A DNA stretch of 16,867 nucleotides from Bacillota bacterium (GTDB lineage: Bacteria; Bacillota_A; Clostridia; DSM-8532), in NCBI GenBank assembly GCA_023424865.1, contig JAFADM010000336.1, forward strand, positions 1 to 16,867. Direction: 5' to 3'. Made by a program: the position numbers and the translations under genes. A model generated the notes under the pieces. That model did no database searches. It worked only from the letters and a program-made list of their open reading frames with translations, and was not told where the DNA came from. Position 1 is the first letter of the stretch, and every line of letters begins with the position of its first letter. This document shows, in pieces, positions 15,660 through 16,867 of the stretch.

Positions 15660-16835
15660 TTATTCATGCCGCAGCGCCGCAATGGGGTTGAGGCCGGCTG
15701 CTTTGTTGGCGGGAAAAATTCCGAAGACCACCCCGATAAAAAGGGATATGCCAAAGGAAATGAGCATCCAAAGAGGAGAGTAAACCGATTCGGTCACCCC
15801 CAGCCTTCCGATAATCCAAATGGCTCCGCAGCCAAGAGCAAGGCCCAAAATTCCGCCCATGCCGGTTACAATGAGTGCTTCAATGAGAAACTGAATCAGT
15901 ATATTTCTGCGTTTGGCTCCAATGGCCTTTCGTATACCGATTTCACGGGTTCTTTCCGTTACGGATACCAGCATGATATTCATTATGCCGATACCGCCGA
16001 CCACCAGCGAAATGGCGGCAATACCGCCAAGAACCGTCATCATGGTTCCGGTGACGGAATTGAGGGTTTCAAGCATTTGCTCCGAATTCTGAACCCGGAA
16101 CATATCCTCGTCTCCATAAATTTCAGTCAGATAAGCCGTGATGTTTTCCATGGCCTCGGTTACAAGTGAAGCGGAGGAAGCCAGGAAGGAATAATTTCTA
16201 ATCTGAGCGTTACGCATAACCCGCTGTGCGGTGACAATGGGTATGATAATTTGGTCGTCCACAGTACTCTGGGAGCCGCCGTCGGTTTCCTGCAGCACAC
16301 CCACCACCGTGAAGATTTGATTTTGAAGCTTGATAGTCTGGCCTATGGGGTTTTCCGATTCGAAAAGCTCTTCGGCAATGTAGGTGCCTATTACCGCCAC
16401 CTTCTGCCGGGTATCGTTGTCTATGTCAAGGATGTAGCGGCCCTGCCCCACATCCTGCTTTGAAATAATCTTGTAATCGGGTGTTGTGCCTCTTACAGTT
16501 GTACTCACCGTATTCCGTCCCGCCTTCACCGTATAGGAGGAGGATACCATGGGCGCCATGGCCGCAATGACATCCGTGTTTTCCTCGGAAAAGGTCTGGA
16601 GATCGCTTAAGGTTACATCCCGGTTTGTGTTGAAGCCTGTTATGCTTACCGATATAAGTTCTGTTCCAAGCGAGGAGATGCTGTCGGTTATTTGCTTGGT
16701 GCTTCCCTGGGCAAAGGCCACCGCAGCAATAACGGCGGCTACGCCGATGATAACGCCCAGCATGGTCAGAAAGGAACGCACCTTATTATTTTTAATGCTT
16801 TTAATAGCCATTTTATAGGTTTGCCATATTCCCAC
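15660..16835 (-). CDS. MacB/YknZ-type ABC transporter permease, copy 3
   Basis: A 391-residue FtsX-fold permease. TM1 is at about 22-41 (FLTMLGVIIGVAAVIAAVAF), followed by an extracytoplasmic core and C-terminal TMs at about 263-290, 320-343 and 353-375. VTERTREIGIRKAIGAKRRNI is intact, but the C-terminus is NPIAALRHE rather than NPIDALRYD. It is clearly more distant from copies 1 and 2 than those are from each other, especially in the extracytoplasmic domain, so it may handle a different substrate. I accept a GTG start at 16835: it gives MGIWQTYKMAIKSI, which aligns without gaps to the starts of the other two permeases, and an AGGAT-like site precedes it. An in-frame ATG eight codons later would cut into the conserved opening helix. 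Upstream genes of this operon lie outside the window. Confidence 0.9.
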   Translation of the reverse strand: MGIWQTYKMAIKSIKNNKVRSFLTMLGVIIGVAAVIAAVAFAQGSTKQITDSISSLGTELISVSITGFNTNRDVTLSDLQTFSEENTDVIAAMAPMVSSSYTVKAGRNTVSTTVRGTTPDYKIISKQDVGQGRYILDIDNDTRQKVAVIGTYIAEELFESENPIGQTIKLQNQIFTVVGVLQETDGGSQSTVDDQIIIPIVTAQRVMRNAQIRNYSFLASSASLVTEAMENITAYLTEIYGDEDMFRVQNSEQMLETLNSVTGTMMTVLGGIAAISLVVGGIGIMNIMLVSVTERTREIGIRKAIGAKRRNILIQFLIEALIVTGMGGILGLALGCGAIWIIGRLGVTESVYSPLWMLISFGISLFIGVVFGIFPANKAAGLNPIAALRHE

Positions 16836-16867
16836 TTTGTGATCCTATCCCTTTCTCCTGTCTGCCG

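Noticed and set aside
15642..16169. 175-codon plus-strand open frame opposite permease copy 3
   Set aside because: It lies over a clear permease gene on the other strand, has an unusual Asn/His/Gly-rich composition and no known motif.

Overview
The window carries eleven complete genes and one partial gene. It looks like a cell-envelope transport locus from a Gram-positive Firmicute, most likely a clostridial anaerobe. The grounds are: strong GGAGG-type ribosome binding sites, two secreted proteins with N-terminal S-layer homology (SLH) domains, MacA/YknX-type membrane fusion proteins with a single N-terminal membrane anchor and short hairpins, no TolC-like outer-membrane gene, and roughly balanced base composition. 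The taxonomic call is an inference; no rRNA or marker gene is present.

Layout. Read right to left on the minus strand, the right-hand block (16835-12513) encodes a MacB/YknZ-type permease, an SLH surface protein and a MacB/YknY-type ATPase. It converges on a plus-strand two-component pair: an OmpR-family response regulator (10658-11332) and a short-loop histidine kinase (11325-12359). A perfect 14-bp-stem terminator (12362-12401) lies between the converging transcripts. To the left of the regulator and divergent from it is a minus-strand block with two consecutive fusion protein-ATPase-permease sets (10381-6733 and 6507-2935). The second set is followed by a five-copy 22-bp hairpin repeat array (2829-2937) and a second SLH protein (2717-345). 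At the left edge is the start of an amidohydrolase (221-1) with its own extended -10 promoter.

How the genes may work together. There are three MacB-like ABC transporters, two with adjacent fusion proteins. The fusion proteins are unusual: each carries two consecutive lipoyl/coiled-coil modules. Two SLH proteins, homologous over their whole length, are placed directly among the transporter genes, once in each flanking block. This suggests the SLH protein is a cell-wall-side partner or a client of the transporter. The kinase has only about 13 residues outside the membrane, so it probably senses within the membrane or through a transporter. The 276-bp divergent region between the first fusion protein gene and the regulator is full of direct and inverted repeats. 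One 19-bp element there matches 15/19 an element upstream of the second fusion protein gene, making it a good candidate for the regulator's target.

The proposed system, to be tested, is a two-component-controlled MacAB/YknXYZ-like envelope export or defence system with duplicated SLH-domain surface partners. The substrate cannot be read from the sequence.
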